DNA of 55,202 nt. Source: Candidatus Rifleibacteriota bacterium. GTDB lineage: Bacteria; Muiribacteriota; Ozemobacteria; Ozemobacterales; Ozemobacteraceae. This document shows, one piece after another, positions 24,248 to 34,490 of the stretch. The position numbers were made by a program, and so were the translations under genes. The stretch lies in contig JAHISQ010000180.1 in NCBI GenBank assembly GCA_018818125.1, forward strand, positions 1 to 55,202, given 5' to 3'. Each line of letters opens with the position of its first letter. Positions within the stretch are counted from its first letter, which is position 1. The notes under the pieces are model-generated. The model saw nothing but the letters and a program-made list of their open reading frames with translations, did not search any database and was not told the DNA's origin.

Positions 24248-25372
24248 ATGAAAACCGTAATTCTTAGAGATTTTAAAGAAGATTGCCGTGATAGCATGGA
24301 GAATTATGCTGATCAGCTTGCAAAAGGACTCTCCAATCTTGGTAGCAAACTGGTTGTGCAAAATTTTACCCCCCAAATACCCGCGTGGTTAAGGTTTATA
24401 AAGGGAATTCCCTTAATGCAGATGCGTGCAGCGAGATATTTGCTTTATCCTAAGCAGGCAAAAAAATTGAAAGCTGATATTTTCCATATTGTAGATCACG
24501 GTTACGCACACCTTGTCAGCGCTTTACCACCCAGCAATGTTGTTATAACAGTGCATGATCTAATACCTTTACTAGGCTGGAAAGGTCTAATCCAAGGGTA
24601 TCCAAAAACTAAGAGGCCTTTGCTTGTTGAATACTCACTTAGTTACCTAGCTCGTGCGAATAGGCTTATTGCGGATAGCGAAAGCACAAAAAGAGACCTC
24701 ATTCTTCATCTTGGCTGCAAAGCAGAAAAAATTGAAGTAGTCTACCCTGGACTTGACAATATTTTTTACCAGGCAACTAAAGAAGAACAAAAAGAACTAC
24801 GCAAAAGCTTTGAATTACCCGAAATGGACTGCAAATTCATTCTCGTTACTGGAGCAGTAAAATACAAAAACAATGAAACATCACTAAAGGTTTTGAAGCT
24901 ATTAAATGAGCAGTGTAAAAAACCTGTAATGATGATAAGACTAGGAGCTCCTTATGAAGAATGGAATGATAAAGTAAAAAATGCTGGGTTAGAAAAATTA
25001 ACAAGAGTGATTCATAGCTTAAGCAGGAAAAGAGTTGCTGATCTTTACAATTGTGCCGACTGTCTGCTTTTCCCATCAACTTACGAAGGCTTTGGCTGGC
25101 CACCCTTAGAAGCCATGGCCTGCGGAGTTCCTGTTGTTGCTTCAAATGCAGCCTCTTTACCTGAAATAATTGGTGATGCCGGCTTGATAGCCAACCCTCA
25201 TGACGTCGAAGTTCTCACAAACTTAACCCTGCAAGCGCTGGACAATTCAAGCGCAAGGAAGTTTCTTATTGAAAAAGGTCTTGAAAGAGCCTCTAAATTT
25301 AAATGGGAAAAAAGTATAAAGAGAATAGTTGAGATTTACGATGAAGTCTTATTGGAGTCAAAAAGCCGCTAG
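24248..25372 (+). CDS. Glycosyltransferase family 4
   Basis: A 374-residue GT-B enzyme of the GT4 type: KLKADIFHIVDHGY, VHDLIPLLGWKG, RLIADSESTKRDLI in the N-terminal half and LFPSTYEGFGWPPLEAMACG with a following PVVASNAASLPEIIGDAGL in the donor-binding half. It probably uses GDP-mannose or a UDP-sugar. I place the start at 24248 (MKTVILRDF), because a TATAAT at 24227-24232 lies inside the longer frame that begins at 24215. Divergent from the gmd-like gene. Confidence 0.83.
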   Translation: MKTVILRDFKEDCRDSMENYADQLAKGLSNLGSKLVVQNFTPQIPAWLRFIKGIPLMQMRAARYLLYPKQAKKLKADIFHIVDHGYAHLVSALPPSNVVITVHDLIPLLGWKGLIQGYPKTKRPLLVEYSLSYLARANRLIADSESTKRDLILHLGCKAEKIEVVYPGLDNIFYQATKEEQKELRKSFELPEMDCKFILVTGAVKYKNNETSLKVLKLLNEQCKKPVMMIRLGAPYEEWNDKVKNAGLEKLTRVIHSLSRKRVADLYNCADCLLFPSTYEGFGWPPLEAMACGVPVVASNAASLPEIIGDAGLIANPHDVEVLTNLTLQALDNSSARKFLIEKGLERASKFKWEKSIKRIVEIYDEVLLESKSR

Positions 25373-25412
25373 ATTTGGCTTTTTGACTAGTCATTTAACC
25401 GGAGAAAAATGA

Positions 25413-27254
25413 ATGTGTGGCATCGCTGGGATATGGTTTTTCAAAGAAGGTGCCAACTCAGAACCAATCGAAAAAATGGCCAGAGCCTTAAGTCATCGTG
25501 GTCCTGATGGCCTTGGAACTGCTGAGTTGATTAAATCACAGCTGTTTTTTGCCCACACACGTCTAGCGATAATTGATCTTTCAGAACGAGGGGCTCAACC
25601 ATTGTTCGATAAGACCAACGAGAATTGCATTACCTTCAATGGCGAAATTTACAACTACCAACAGCTCCGCAGAACACTCACAAACGAAGGCTATGAATTT
25701 GAATCTGATACCGATACCGAAGTTATTTTAAAGGCATATGATTGCTGGGGAGAAGAATGCACCGGGCATCTGCGAGGCATTTTTGCATTTGCAATCTGGA
25801 ATTCAAAAAAAAGAGAAGTTTTTGTTGCCAGAGATCATATGGGAGTCAAACCGCTCTACTTCTATTCTGACAGTGAACTCTTTATATTTGGATCAGAAGT
25901 AAGAGCAATTCTGTCCTCAAATCTTGTTAAGAAAAAACTATCATCAGAAGGCTTGGTGTCCTATTTGTCTTATGGATCTGTCCAGGAGCCATTTACAATG
26001 GTGGACAAGGTAAACTCATTACCGCCTGCCTGCAGTATGACAATTTTTCAGAGCAGCAAGACCACTAAAAAGACATACTGGTCCATGTTTCCGCTTAAAA
26101 CCCTGGAAAAGAGCTTATGCGAAAGCTACGAGGAAATCAAAAATATTCTTCTTGAGTCTACGAAGCTCCAGCTGATTGCCGACGTGCCCTTAGGGGCTTT
26201 TTTAAGTGGTGGAATCGATAGCTCAGCAATTGTTTCGCTTATGAGAGCTTCGGGAAAGGAAAACATAAAAACCTTTAATCTGGTTTTTCCAGGCAGCATT
26301 TATGACGAAAGCTCTTTTGCTCAGAAAATCGCCAAAAAGTTTCATACAGAGCACCACGAGCTGGAGCTAACAAGTTCCACCTTCGTAAAATTTGCAGATA
26401 AAGCCATTGCTGATTTTGATCAGCCCAGCATGGATGGTCTAAACACATGGTTTGTGGCCAAACTTACCCGTGAAGCAGGTCTAAAAGTTGCTCTTTCAGG
26501 AGCTGGGGGTGATGAACTGTTCGCGGGTTACAATTGCTTTTCCAAAGCAAGAAAAATCAGACAATTCGCACCTTTTCTGCAAAAGTTACCTGGTTTTATC
26601 GGAATAATGGGAGAAGCATTAGCACCGAAAGTGATTATCAGAAAAGCTTTTGAGGCGATTAATTTCGCATTTGATCCGTATTTTCTCGCGAGAAACCTAT
26701 TCTCTGAAAAGCAGATTGAAAACATGCTGGACCCACAACTGTTAAAAATTGGCAGAAACTGGTTTCCACAGGCTTATTCTGAACTGACAAGCAACGTCAA
26801 AAATCTGGACGAAGTAAATGCAATTTCAATTCTTGAAATGCAAACCTATTTGCTTTCAACACTTTTGCGCGATACTGATCAGATGAGCATGGCACACGCA
26901 CTTGAAGTTAGAGTCCCCTTGCTGGACCATCTTCTGGTAGAGTCTGTAATGAAAATACATGGGGATTTAAAAATTATACCTCCCCACAAAAGCCTTTTAG
27001 TCAACGCGGTAGGCAATTTACCCCCACATTGTTATGAGCGACCGAAGCAAGGCTTCGTAATGCCATTTGAAGACTGGCTCCAGAAAGCATTTTCAGAAGA
27101 AATGCTGAGTTTCTTCACAACTTCCACTCAATCAATCTTTCCAGGCAAGAGCCTCAAAAAAATCTGGCAGGATTTTTCCCATGGCAGAACAGACTGGACA
27201 AGAGTATGGAGCCTGTTTGTATTGTCAAAATGGATGAAAAAAAATGACATATGA
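25413..27254 (+). CDS. asnB: Asparagine synthase (glutamine-hydrolysing)
   Basis: A 613-residue AsnB-type enzyme: N-terminal glutaminase with nucleophile Cys2 (MCGIAGIWF), RGPDGLG and NGEIYNYQQLR, then the ATP-pyrophosphatase domain with SGGIDSS near residue 265 and LSGAGGDELFAGY. In surface-glycan loci such enzymes often amidate a uronic-acid sugar (WbpS-like) rather than make free asparagine. The full glutaminase domain argues against a lasso-peptide cyclase. It overlaps the flippase gene by 11 nt. Confidence 0.87.
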   Translation: MCGIAGIWFFKEGANSEPIEKMARALSHRGPDGLGTAELIKSQLFFAHTRLAIIDLSERGAQPLFDKTNENCITFNGEIYNYQQLRRTLTNEGYEFESDTDTEVILKAYDCWGEECTGHLRGIFAFAIWNSKKREVFVARDHMGVKPLYFYSDSELFIFGSEVRAILSSNLVKKKLSSEGLVSYLSYGSVQEPFTMVDKVNSLPPACSMTIFQSSKTTKKTYWSMFPLKTLEKSLCESYEEIKNILLESTKLQLIADVPLGAFLSGGIDSSAIVSLMRASGKENIKTFNLVFPGSIYDESSFAQKIAKKFHTEHHELELTSSTFVKFADKAIADFDQPSMDGLNTWFVAKLTREAGLKVALSGAGGDELFAGYNCFSKARKIRQFAPFLQKLPGFIGIMGEALAPKVIIRKAFEAINFAFDPYFLARNLFSEKQIENMLDPQLLKIGRNWFPQAYSELTSNVKNLDEVNAISILEMQTYLLSTLLRDTDQMSMAHALEVRVPLLDHLLVESVMKIHGDLKIIPPHKSLLVNAVGNLPPHCYERPKQGFVMPFEDWLQKAFSEEMLSFFTTSTQSIFPGKSLKKIWQDFSHGRTDWTRVWSLFVLSKWMKKNDI

Positions 27255-28521
27255 ATCGCTTCAGCCTTTATTTCAATACATCAGAAATATTGGAAAATTT
27301 TCTCTTTATCAATGTCTTATAATCATAATAAACCTTGCAAGTGGGATATTGATTATACGTTTATTATCAACAGAAGATTTTGCAATTTTCTCGCTTGCCC
27401 TGCTTGGGTTCAACACCCTAAACCTTTTGAGCAATCTCGGGATTTTGCAGGCAATGTTAGCACTAGGAGGCGAAGTATGGCAATACCCAGATAAACTAGG
27501 TGAGGTAATTTCATGTGGGTTAAAAACCAGAAAAACTATTTTTCTATTTCTCTTATTTCTGATAATGCCGTTCCAATGCTTTCTGATTTATAAACACAGC
27601 ACTTCTTTATCCTTGGCAATTCTCTTCTTTTTCTTGATCATTCCAGATTCCTATTTCGTATTAACGACTGAATTTTTTCTGGTTGGCGCAAAATTACACA
27701 AAGACACTAATCTAATCCAACGCTCAGCAATTTTTGAAGCAATTATAAAATTATTACTTCTTTGCTTTGGCGTCTTTTTTCAGTTTTACGCCTGGATCAT
27801 CTACGGCATTAAAAGTCTGGCAAGTTTTATACGTTATGAGATTGTGAAAAAGAATAATTCTAAGTTTTTTTTGCTCCAGCAATCTTCCAATCCGGCCATT
27901 CAAAGCCAAATTTTAACAACCGTAAAACACACTTTGCCAATGTCGCTTTATTATTGCCTTCAGGGCCAAATTGGAATCTGGTTGATAAGCCTTTTTGGCA
28001 CAACAGCAAACATCGCGGAGTTTAGTGCGCTCTCAAAAATTATGCTAGTATTTGCACTTTTCGATGCGATATTAAGTAGTATAATTTTGCCAACTTTTGC
28101 AAAAATCAAAGATCCTAAAATCTTGCTAAATCGGTTCTTGCTATTTTGTAGTTGCTTATTGGGCATGTTCGTAATAATTTTCTGGATTGCCCTTCGTTAT
28201 TCTAGTTTGTTCTTATGGATCCTGGGCAAAAACTATCAAGCCCTTAATGAAGAATTCATTTATGCGTTAATCAGTGCTTTTTCTTGTGTTTTACTCACAA
28301 GTATAATGGGCATCAATTTATCTAGAAACTGGGTAAAATATCTCTGGGTCTATATTCCTCTCACCCTTGCAACCCAAGTAGTAATACTATATTTTGTCCA
28401 CATTGACAGTGTAAAAAATGTTTTTCTTTTCAATATTATATCTACTCTCCCCCAAATTTTAATTGCATTTTGCGCTTTTGGGTGGAACTATTTGGATTTT
28501 AAAGGCAGGAAAATCAAATGA
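27244..28521 (+). CDS. Wzx-like polysaccharide flippase
   Basis: A 425-residue protein with about twelve hydrophobic helices, the profile of the MATE/MOP-type polysaccharide exporter family that flips lipid-linked repeat units across the inner membrane. The first helices (FSLYQCLIIIINLASGILIIRLL, then EDFAIFSLALLGFNTL) match the typical Wzx start. No catalytic motif is expected. The ATG overlaps the asnB stop. It pairs with the downstream polymerase-like protein. Confidence 0.75.
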   Translation: MTYESLQPLFQYIRNIGKFSLYQCLIIIINLASGILIIRLLSTEDFAIFSLALLGFNTLNLLSNLGILQAMLALGGEVWQYPDKLGEVISCGLKTRKTIFLFLLFLIMPFQCFLIYKHSTSLSLAILFFFLIIPDSYFVLTTEFFLVGAKLHKDTNLIQRSAIFEAIIKLLLLCFGVFFQFYAWIIYGIKSLASFIRYEIVKKNNSKFFLLQQSSNPAIQSQILTTVKHTLPMSLYYCLQGQIGIWLISLFGTTANIAEFSALSKIMLVFALFDAILSSIILPTFAKIKDPKILLNRFLLFCSCLLGMFVIIFWIALRYSSLFLWILGKNYQALNEEFIYALISAFSCVLLTSIMGINLSRNWVKYLWVYIPLTLATQVVILYFVHIDSVKNVFLFNIISTLPQILIAFCAFGWNYLDFKGRKIK

Positions 28522-28627
28522 ATCGTTGCCTTGGCCCAAAAGATGATTGTTACACTTTTAAAGTCATGTTAAACTAAAAGCATAGGCGGGTTTATTACAA
28601 GCTTGGCTCGAAATTAAGGGACGTAAC

Positions 28628-30001
28628 ATGGAAGAAAAGAGACAAAGGTTGGTCTGGATTATTTTTGGCGTCTTCCTTGCCATCATTTTTGAAGGCGTGC
28701 TGCGGAAATGGATTTTCCCTGAGCATCAAAAATATCTGTTTTTTATACGTGATCCTTTTGTAATTTTTGCCTATGGCTATGCAATTTACGCTAACCTTGC
28801 CCCCAAACAAGGCATTCTCTTTTATCTGGTAATTTTCTTCACACTAACCATTTCAGTTTTTTCTTTCTTTCAAACCCTCTCCAGTCATCTTCCCTGGTGG
28901 ATTATCGCCTATAGTTGGAGAACCCACTTCCTGATGCTTCCTCTGGCAATTCTGATAGGAAGTTTTGTTACCCCCCACGATTTAAAAAGGCTCTTCAGAT
29001 TCACACTTCGCTTGACCCCAATTTATTTCGCACTTGTATATTTTCAATCGATTAATCTCCAGGATCACTGGATTAATGCCGGCACCCTGGGACGTTTTAG
29101 ACCCGCGGATGCTGCCCAAATTCTGACAAGAACCGAAGGTTTTTTCACTTCAAGTGTTGGAAATGCCATTTTCGTTGGATTTCTCGTCGCAATACTTCTG
29201 ACAGTCTGGGTAAAGGATGACTGGGCGGATGTCGTAGGCAACAAAGAACTGTATGCATATACTGTTTTTACATCAGCAATTCTGGTAGTAAGTGGTCAAA
29301 GAGTTACTTATTTGTTGGCCAGTCTGATCCTCACCGCCGGTTTCTTTGCCACACTTTCATCTCGCCGCATGATAATAAGGTATTTAAAACCCACCTTGGC
29401 CATTATTGGTTGTGGGATGTTTTTTTTGTTTTTTGTTTTTCCGCAGCACCGGTTTGTAATTTTTGAAAGATTCAGCACGCCTTCGTCGGGTGGTATCGAA
29501 GGCATGGAATTTGCTGAACGTACAATTAATGACCTGACCGATTTTTATAAGGAATTTGCACTCAGAATCCCCCTCATGGGGCTTGGAATAGGCTATTCTA
29601 GCAATGCTGCATACCGCTACAACATAACTGTAATCGATTTGAATTCAGAAGCTGAGTGGGGTCGTCATATTATTGAACTTGGTCCGTATTTTGGCTTTTT
29701 AGTTATTTTATTCCGCACGTTTATATTTTTATATTTGTTGTTCCTTTGCTTAAACATTGGCTTTAAGCATAAGACCCCTGTTCCAATGTTTTTTTTCGCT
29801 GCTCTTGGGCAATTCTTACTTTTTGGCCAATTAACAGGTAATGGTATCGCTAGCGGCTTCATTTGGTTTCTTGCTGGAATAGTTCTCGCCTTAATTCATC
29901 ATGCATCAGAAAAGCCTGTCGAGCAGAATATCTTGTCGATCCCTCAGAACCATGGATTTGAAATAGTAAACAGCTCATTGCAGCCCCAAAAAAATCAATG
30001 A
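28628..30001 (+). CDS. Wzy polymerase or O-antigen-ligase-like membrane protein
   Basis: A 457-residue protein with ten or more membrane helices and a large periplasmic loop before the last ones, the layout of the Wzy/WaaL superfamily. Recognisable pieces are FEGVLRKWIFP at the N terminus, FFTSSVGNAIFVGFL and RHIIELGPYFGFLVILFR near the C terminus, which resembles the late loop of O-antigen ligases. It would polymerise or attach lipid-linked repeat units. The 106-nt gap before it may hold a promoter that I cannot define. Confidence 0.7.
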   Translation: MEEKRQRLVWIIFGVFLAIIFEGVLRKWIFPEHQKYLFFIRDPFVIFAYGYAIYANLAPKQGILFYLVIFFTLTISVFSFFQTLSSHLPWWIIAYSWRTHFLMLPLAILIGSFVTPHDLKRLFRFTLRLTPIYFALVYFQSINLQDHWINAGTLGRFRPADAAQILTRTEGFFTSSVGNAIFVGFLVAILLTVWVKDDWADVVGNKELYAYTVFTSAILVVSGQRVTYLLASLILTAGFFATLSSRRMIIRYLKPTLAIIGCGMFFLFFVFPQHRFVIFERFSTPSSGGIEGMEFAERTINDLTDFYKEFALRIPLMGLGIGYSSNAAYRYNITVIDLNSEAEWGRHIIELGPYFGFLVILFRTFIFLYLLFLCLNIGFKHKTPVPMFFFAALGQFLLFGQLTGNGIASGFIWFLAGIVLALIHHASEKPVEQNILSIPQNHGFEIVNSSLQPQKNQ

Positions 30002-30858
30002 AACAAAAAACAATTTATCTACTGAAGTCTATGAAGAAAACATTAATGAACGAAGGTTTTTCTTGTCCATCTTGCGAAAACTGTGAATCTGTTGTCGTTG
30101 CAAGAAAATTTTTTTTTACGGCTTTGCGTCGATGCAAAGCATGTAAGCTTTTATTCAGAACCCCGACAACCAATGCAAAAGAAAACCGATCTTTTTATCA
30201 GGAAGAATATAGCCAAGGATTTGCCACAGATTGCCCATCAGATAAAGTATTAGACAAGCTTCTCAGCAATGGATTTGCAGGAGGAGAAAGGGATTATTCC
30301 ACATATATCAGCGTAATTCTCGCTGCTACGGGATCAACAGACAAAAAACTATTCGACTTTGGTTGTTCTTGGGGTTACGGAAGCTGGCAACTCCTTCAAC
30401 GAGGGTTTAATGTAGAAGCTTATGAAATCTCAGTTCCACGTGCCGATTTTGCGAGAAATAAGCTTGGAATTAAGGTTTACTCGTCGTTATCAGATGTAAA
30501 AGATAAGTTTGATGTGTTTTTTTCATCTCACGTCCTTGAACATGTGCCAAGCATAAAACAGTCTATTTCATTTGCTATGAGCATTTTAAAGCCAGGCGGA
30601 ATTTTTGTTGCATTTACACCAAATGGATCAGAAGGATTTCGCAAAAAAAATCGAAAAGCTTGGAATCAACTTTGGGGAAAGGTTCACCCAAATTTTCTTG
30701 ATGATAATTTCTATGAGACTGCCTTTCCAGAAAAACACCTTTTTCTCTCTTCAGATCCATATTCAATCCAAGAAATTTCAACCTGGCGCAATGGCAAAAT
30801 AAAGAAAACAATTCAGAATTTGGACGGCTCAGAGCTAGTCTGCTTGGTGAGGAAATAA
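29998..30858 (+). CDS. Zinc-ribbon methyltransferase
   Basis: A 286-residue protein. An N-terminal four-Cys zinc site (CPSCENCES with CKACK) is followed by LFRTPT and a class I methyltransferase: LFDFGCSWGYGSWQLLQ, VEAYEISVPRADFAR, VFFSSHVLEHVPS and SILKPGGIFVAFTPNGS. This layout is common in sugar C- or O-methyltransferases of glycan loci. It overlaps the polymerase-like gene by 4 nt (ATGA). The internal ATG at residue 11 is an alternative start. Confidence 0.78.
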   Translation: MKQKTIYLLKSMKKTLMNEGFSCPSCENCESVVVARKFFFTALRRCKACKLLFRTPTTNAKENRSFYQEEYSQGFATDCPSDKVLDKLLSNGFAGGERDYSTYISVILAATGSTDKKLFDFGCSWGYGSWQLLQRGFNVEAYEISVPRADFARNKLGIKVYSSLSDVKDKFDVFFSSHVLEHVPSIKQSISFAMSILKPGGIFVAFTPNGSEGFRKKNRKAWNQLWGKVHPNFLDDNFYETAFPEKHLFLSSDPYSIQEISTWRNGKIKKTIQNLDGSELVCLVRK

Positions 30859-30907
30859 AAAGAATATACGAAAAGTAAATCTGAAAAGGCATTTTTTTAA
30901 AATCTTC

Positions 30908-32089
30908 TCATGCCTTCCTTGTGGCTTGTTTAATCCCAGTCGCGACCTGATCAAAACTCCATGCATCTATAATCGCCCTGCTTCTAACACCAAATTGCCT
31001 TGAATTAGAAAGAGCAAAATATAACTTTTCTGCCAGATCATTAATGTCACAAGTCTTAAAAATGTAGCCATTCTGTCCATTTTTCACCAGATCATAAGCG
31101 GCCCCAACTTCATCACTGGCAACAATAGCAGCGCCACAGTTCATGGCTTCGTTAACAACCAGACCCCATGCTTCATTTTCCGAAGGCAGAACAAAAACAT
31201 CACAAAGCTTATAATAGGCTGGTAACTCTGTTTGGTTTTTAAAGCCAGCCATGTGAACTAAGCTGGATAGACCCATGTTACTTATCATCTCACCAGCCTG
31301 CGTTTCTTGTTCTCCTGAACCAACGATAAGCAAAAAAGGCTTAATCTGAGAGGAACATAGCTTTAAAAGGATGTCAAAAGAACTGATTAAATCAAGAATT
31401 TTCTTTCGACTGCTTAACTTACTTGCATACAAAATCACCTTTTGATCGCAGGCAATACCAAGTTCTTTGCGAAGTTTTTCAGTATCAGCAAGATCACATC
31501 TTCTTTGGAAAAAATCATTGTCAACAACGTAAGGTACAGTGAAAATATTTTTTTCATCTATTCCGTTGGCCATGTAATACTCTTTATTGCAACGGCCAAT
31601 CGCCAGAAAAGCCTCAGCAAATTTATTAAGGAGTCGATACCAGATTTTCTTAAGCCAATGGTTTACCGATGACCTTTTTTTGCTCTTCTCCCAGACTTCG
31701 TCACGAATTAAAACCTTAATCCCGCAGATTTTTGCAATTACCATAACCTGCATACAAATCAAACGGCTGCAACCATGGAGCCACAAAGCATCAAACCGGC
31801 CTTGTTTTAAAAATCGCATTAACCCGTAATTGAACGGTCTTGCAAAGGTAATGGAAGTTTTCGCCCCATAAGCTGGAAGAAATTCATAGTCATAACCATC
31901 AAGCAAAGGGATATCCCACTCAATTTTCTTGCCAAAACCAACATCCAAGTATTCTTTTACTGATATATCAGAGCAATAAAAAGCTTTTACATAAAGCTCT
32001 GGATCCTGATTAAGATACCTTATCATTGGTACCTGGTATTGAATTGGGTGGGTTAACAGGTAAGCAATCCTAGTCTTTGGCAAATTCAC
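30908..32089 (-). CDS. Glycosyltransferase family 4
   Basis: A 393-residue GT-B enzyme: RIAYLLTHPIQYQVPMIRYL at the N terminus (a WbuB/WcaL-like pattern), DALWLHGCSRLICMQV, and the donor domain with KVILYASKLSSRKKILDLI, VLPSENEAWGLVVNEAMNCG and IVASDEVGAAYDLV. It is translationally coupled (ATGA overlap) to the upstream FkbM gene and convergent with the methyltransferase at 29998. Confidence 0.83.
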   Translation of the reverse strand: MNLPKTRIAYLLTHPIQYQVPMIRYLNQDPELYVKAFYCSDISVKEYLDVGFGKKIEWDIPLLDGYDYEFLPAYGAKTSITFARPFNYGLMRFLKQGRFDALWLHGCSRLICMQVMVIAKICGIKVLIRDEVWEKSKKRSSVNHWLKKIWYRLLNKFAEAFLAIGRCNKEYYMANGIDEKNIFTVPYVVDNDFFQRRCDLADTEKLRKELGIACDQKVILYASKLSSRKKILDLISSFDILLKLCSSQIKPFLLIVGSGEQETQAGEMISNMGLSSLVHMAGFKNQTELPAYYKLCDVFVLPSENEAWGLVVNEAMNCGAAIVASDEVGAAYDLVKNGQNGYIFKTCDINDLAEKLYFALSNSRQFGVRSRAIIDAWSFDQVATGIKQATRKA

Positions 32090-32973
32090 AGCTCCTTACC
32101 GAAAATGCTGAATTTGGGCGCGTCAACAAGTCTTTGGCAAACAAAATCATAGTCTCTTACAAAAATCCGATTATCGCCCGCTGGCAAGCCCTGAGCTAGC
32201 TTTAAATTCCTGGTGAATGGACAATATGTGTATTCAGCAAATCCAGCTTCAATAAGCTTGGCAGAAATATCTGAATCAGCATAACCATACTTTTGGCCAC
32301 TGCCATTCAACTCAATAACTATTGCCTTCAAGTTACTATCATTTAAAATAGCCTGCGCTCCCTTCAGAACCTCCATCTCAAAGCCTTCAACATCTATTTT
32401 CATGAGGGTTGGCACCTTATCATCTTTAAATGAGTCTGCCATTTTGACAGTTTGCAATTTTGCGCCCGAAGAATTTGATTCTGCACCGTGAACGACATGA
32501 TTAGTACAATTTTGATCTGTGGAAAAAAGGAGTTGAGTGTCTTCAGCAGCAAGACCAATATTGTGAGCACTAACCAGAGAATCAATTTCATTAATCCTGA
32601 TATTTTGCATCAGATGCGCAAAGCTTGAGGATACAGGCTCAAAGGCAGAAGTCCTGGCTCCAACTGCCGCGCTTGCAAGAACAGTGTAACTACCAAAATT
32701 GGCACCTACATCAAAAAAAACGTCTTCCGGTCGCAAAAAATGCAGACAAAACGCCATTTCCGAAAAATCTTGCAAACCACAATAAATATTTAAAGTCAGG
32801 CCATGTTCGCCTCTTGCAACAATTAGTTTTGCGTTATTGACCCAAGGCAAAACAATTGGACCTGGAAGCAATATCGAGCCAATCTGCCATCTTAAAAAAC
32901 GCAACAAAGAGCCTGTCTTGTTATTTCTATTCAGAGGATGCCTGATTATGTTGGCAATTAAATTAAGAATCAA
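32086..32973 (-). CDS. FkbM-family methyltransferase
   Basis: A 295-residue FkbM enzyme, the third in the window: VFFDVGANFGSYTVLASAAVG, TSAFEPVSSS, LMKIDVEGFEMEVLKGAQ and IVIELNGSGQKYG. It contributes a methyl group to the surface glycan. First gene of a two-gene unit with the GT4 gene; overlaps it by 4 nt. Confidence 0.84.
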   Translation of the reverse strand: MILNLIANIIRHPLNRNNKTGSLLRFLRWQIGSILLPGPIVLPWVNNAKLIVARGEHGLTLNIYCGLQDFSEMAFCLHFLRPEDVFFDVGANFGSYTVLASAAVGARTSAFEPVSSSFAHLMQNIRINEIDSLVSAHNIGLAAEDTQLLFSTDQNCTNHVVHGAESNSSGAKLQTVKMADSFKDDKVPTLMKIDVEGFEMEVLKGAQAILNDSNLKAIVIELNGSGQKYGYADSDISAKLIEAGFAEYTYCPFTRNLKLAQGLPAGDNRIFVRDYDFVCQRLVDAPKFSIFGKEL

Positions 32974-33061
32974 ATCGTGTCACACTCTCTCTTTTTTTAA
33001 GCGATAAAAATAAGTCACCGATTCAATGGAGAATCCTATCATGTTTTACCGCGCTGCACAA

Positions 33062-34333
33062 TCATATCTCCTTATCCTCAACGAAACCTTGCACAATCTG
33101 AGCCAATCTCAAACGATACGTCTGCCAGGTGAAGGACTCCGCCCGTTTTCTTGCCTGTTGGCTCATTTTTACTCTAAGATCTTCGTTTTGGTATAGCAAA
33201 AGTATTTTAGCCATTAATGTATCTATATCACGGATAGGAACAATGAACCCTTCTTCTCCATCTCTCACTACTGATCCGGCATTTGGGGTGGTGACCACGG
33301 GAAGACCGCTGGCTAATGCTTCATAGATGGCAAGTGCAGAGCCCTCATGGAGTGACGGATAAACGAAAATATCTGCGGACTGAAATACGGTGTGCACTTC
33401 ATGGTGAGGAACATTCTGCACATGCCTGAAAAGCCCCCTATATGGCTCCAAACCAATGCCGCTCCCAACAATCCCGCCAACTAGAACAAGTTCGGCATTT
33501 GGCAACCGAAGCCGCTTGAAAGCTTCAAGAAGGTATTTAATTCCCTTTCTCTGACCTATCGCACCAACAAAAAGGATTCGAAAAATATTTTCATCTCGCT
33601 TCAATGCTGGATAAAACCGAGTAATGTCTGCACCGTACGGATTAATGATTATCCGTAGCGGCGAAACACCATTTTTTATGAGACTCTCCTTAACATATTC
33701 AGACGCAACCATTATTTTATCAGCGGCCAGAGCCTCTAACGTGCACTGCTCGATTAACCAGTCAGGAGTATTGGTTGCCAATGTATCCGCGAATTCTGGA
33801 TGCAAAAGGGCTTCTTCATGTAGAATATTAACACCGGTCTTGATATGGCCAATGCTTTGATCTAGAATCGCAATAGAACCAATATTTTTACATGCCTTGA
33901 AAGTCTGAATCGAGCAACTATCATAGCAAATTACCGCATCTGGCCGGCTTGCCAAAACCATCCTGGCAATTTTCTCATCAAAAATCTTGTTTCTCCAATA
34001 AAGTATCTTATTGGACCAATTTTTGAGAATTTTTGCCTTTGTTGATAGTAAATATATCAACTCAGGAATGGGAAAAGTCTGGATCAGGGAATCATCCAGT
34101 TCTTCTTTCCTTCTACGCAGAAATTCTCGTTTAATTTTCTCCATAAATCTTGCAGGCAAAAAACTAATAAATCGAGCGACAAAACCCAGTTTTTTATAGT
34201 AAAAGCTGGTCATATATCGCTGAAGCATCCCTGCCTCTTGAATGCCAAATGCCGTCTGATATGAATGCTGGGTGCCCGGGTGAGCGACGATAATTTTTGG
34301 GGTTTCCCTGGACAGCACTTCATTAAATTTCAT
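33062..34333 (-). CDS. Glycosyltransferase family 4
   Basis: A 423-residue GT-B enzyme: IIVAHPGTQHSYQTAFGIQ at the N terminus, ICYDSCSIQTFKACK, DKIMVASEYVKESLIKNGV, ILFVGAIGQRKGIKYLLEAF, FVYPSLHEGSALAIYEALAS and GLPVVTTPNAG with VRDGEEGFIVP, all typical GT4 donor-site motifs. No close family is recognised. It is divergent from the next glycosyltransferase, with 157 nt between them. Confidence 0.83.
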   Translation of the reverse strand: MKFNEVLSRETPKIIVAHPGTQHSYQTAFGIQEAGMLQRYMTSFYYKKLGFVARFISFLPARFMEKIKREFLRRRKEELDDSLIQTFPIPELIYLLSTKAKILKNWSNKILYWRNKIFDEKIARMVLASRPDAVICYDSCSIQTFKACKNIGSIAILDQSIGHIKTGVNILHEEALLHPEFADTLATNTPDWLIEQCTLEALAADKIMVASEYVKESLIKNGVSPLRIIINPYGADITRFYPALKRDENIFRILFVGAIGQRKGIKYLLEAFKRLRLPNAELVLVGGIVGSGIGLEPYRGLFRHVQNVPHHEVHTVFQSADIFVYPSLHEGSALAIYEALASGLPVVTTPNAGSVVRDGEEGFIVPIRDIDTLMAKILLLYQNEDLRVKMSQQARKRAESFTWQTYRLRLAQIVQGFVEDKEI

Positions 34334-34490
34334 TTAAACGCCTTTCTAGAAAATCATTACCATACTCTTTCAGAAGCCAATTATGATACACTACAAAAGC
34401 TCAAAATGTGAATGCAAAAACATGCTGTGCCAAAAGCAAGCACAATCAGAAAACTCGCGTTAAATTTTGAAACATTGGTTAAACTGAAAC

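Noticed and set aside
25413..27254. Asparagine synthase as the missing lasso cyclase
   Set aside because: It keeps Cys2 and the full glutaminase domain, is 13 kb away from the RiPP operon, and sits among glycan genes.
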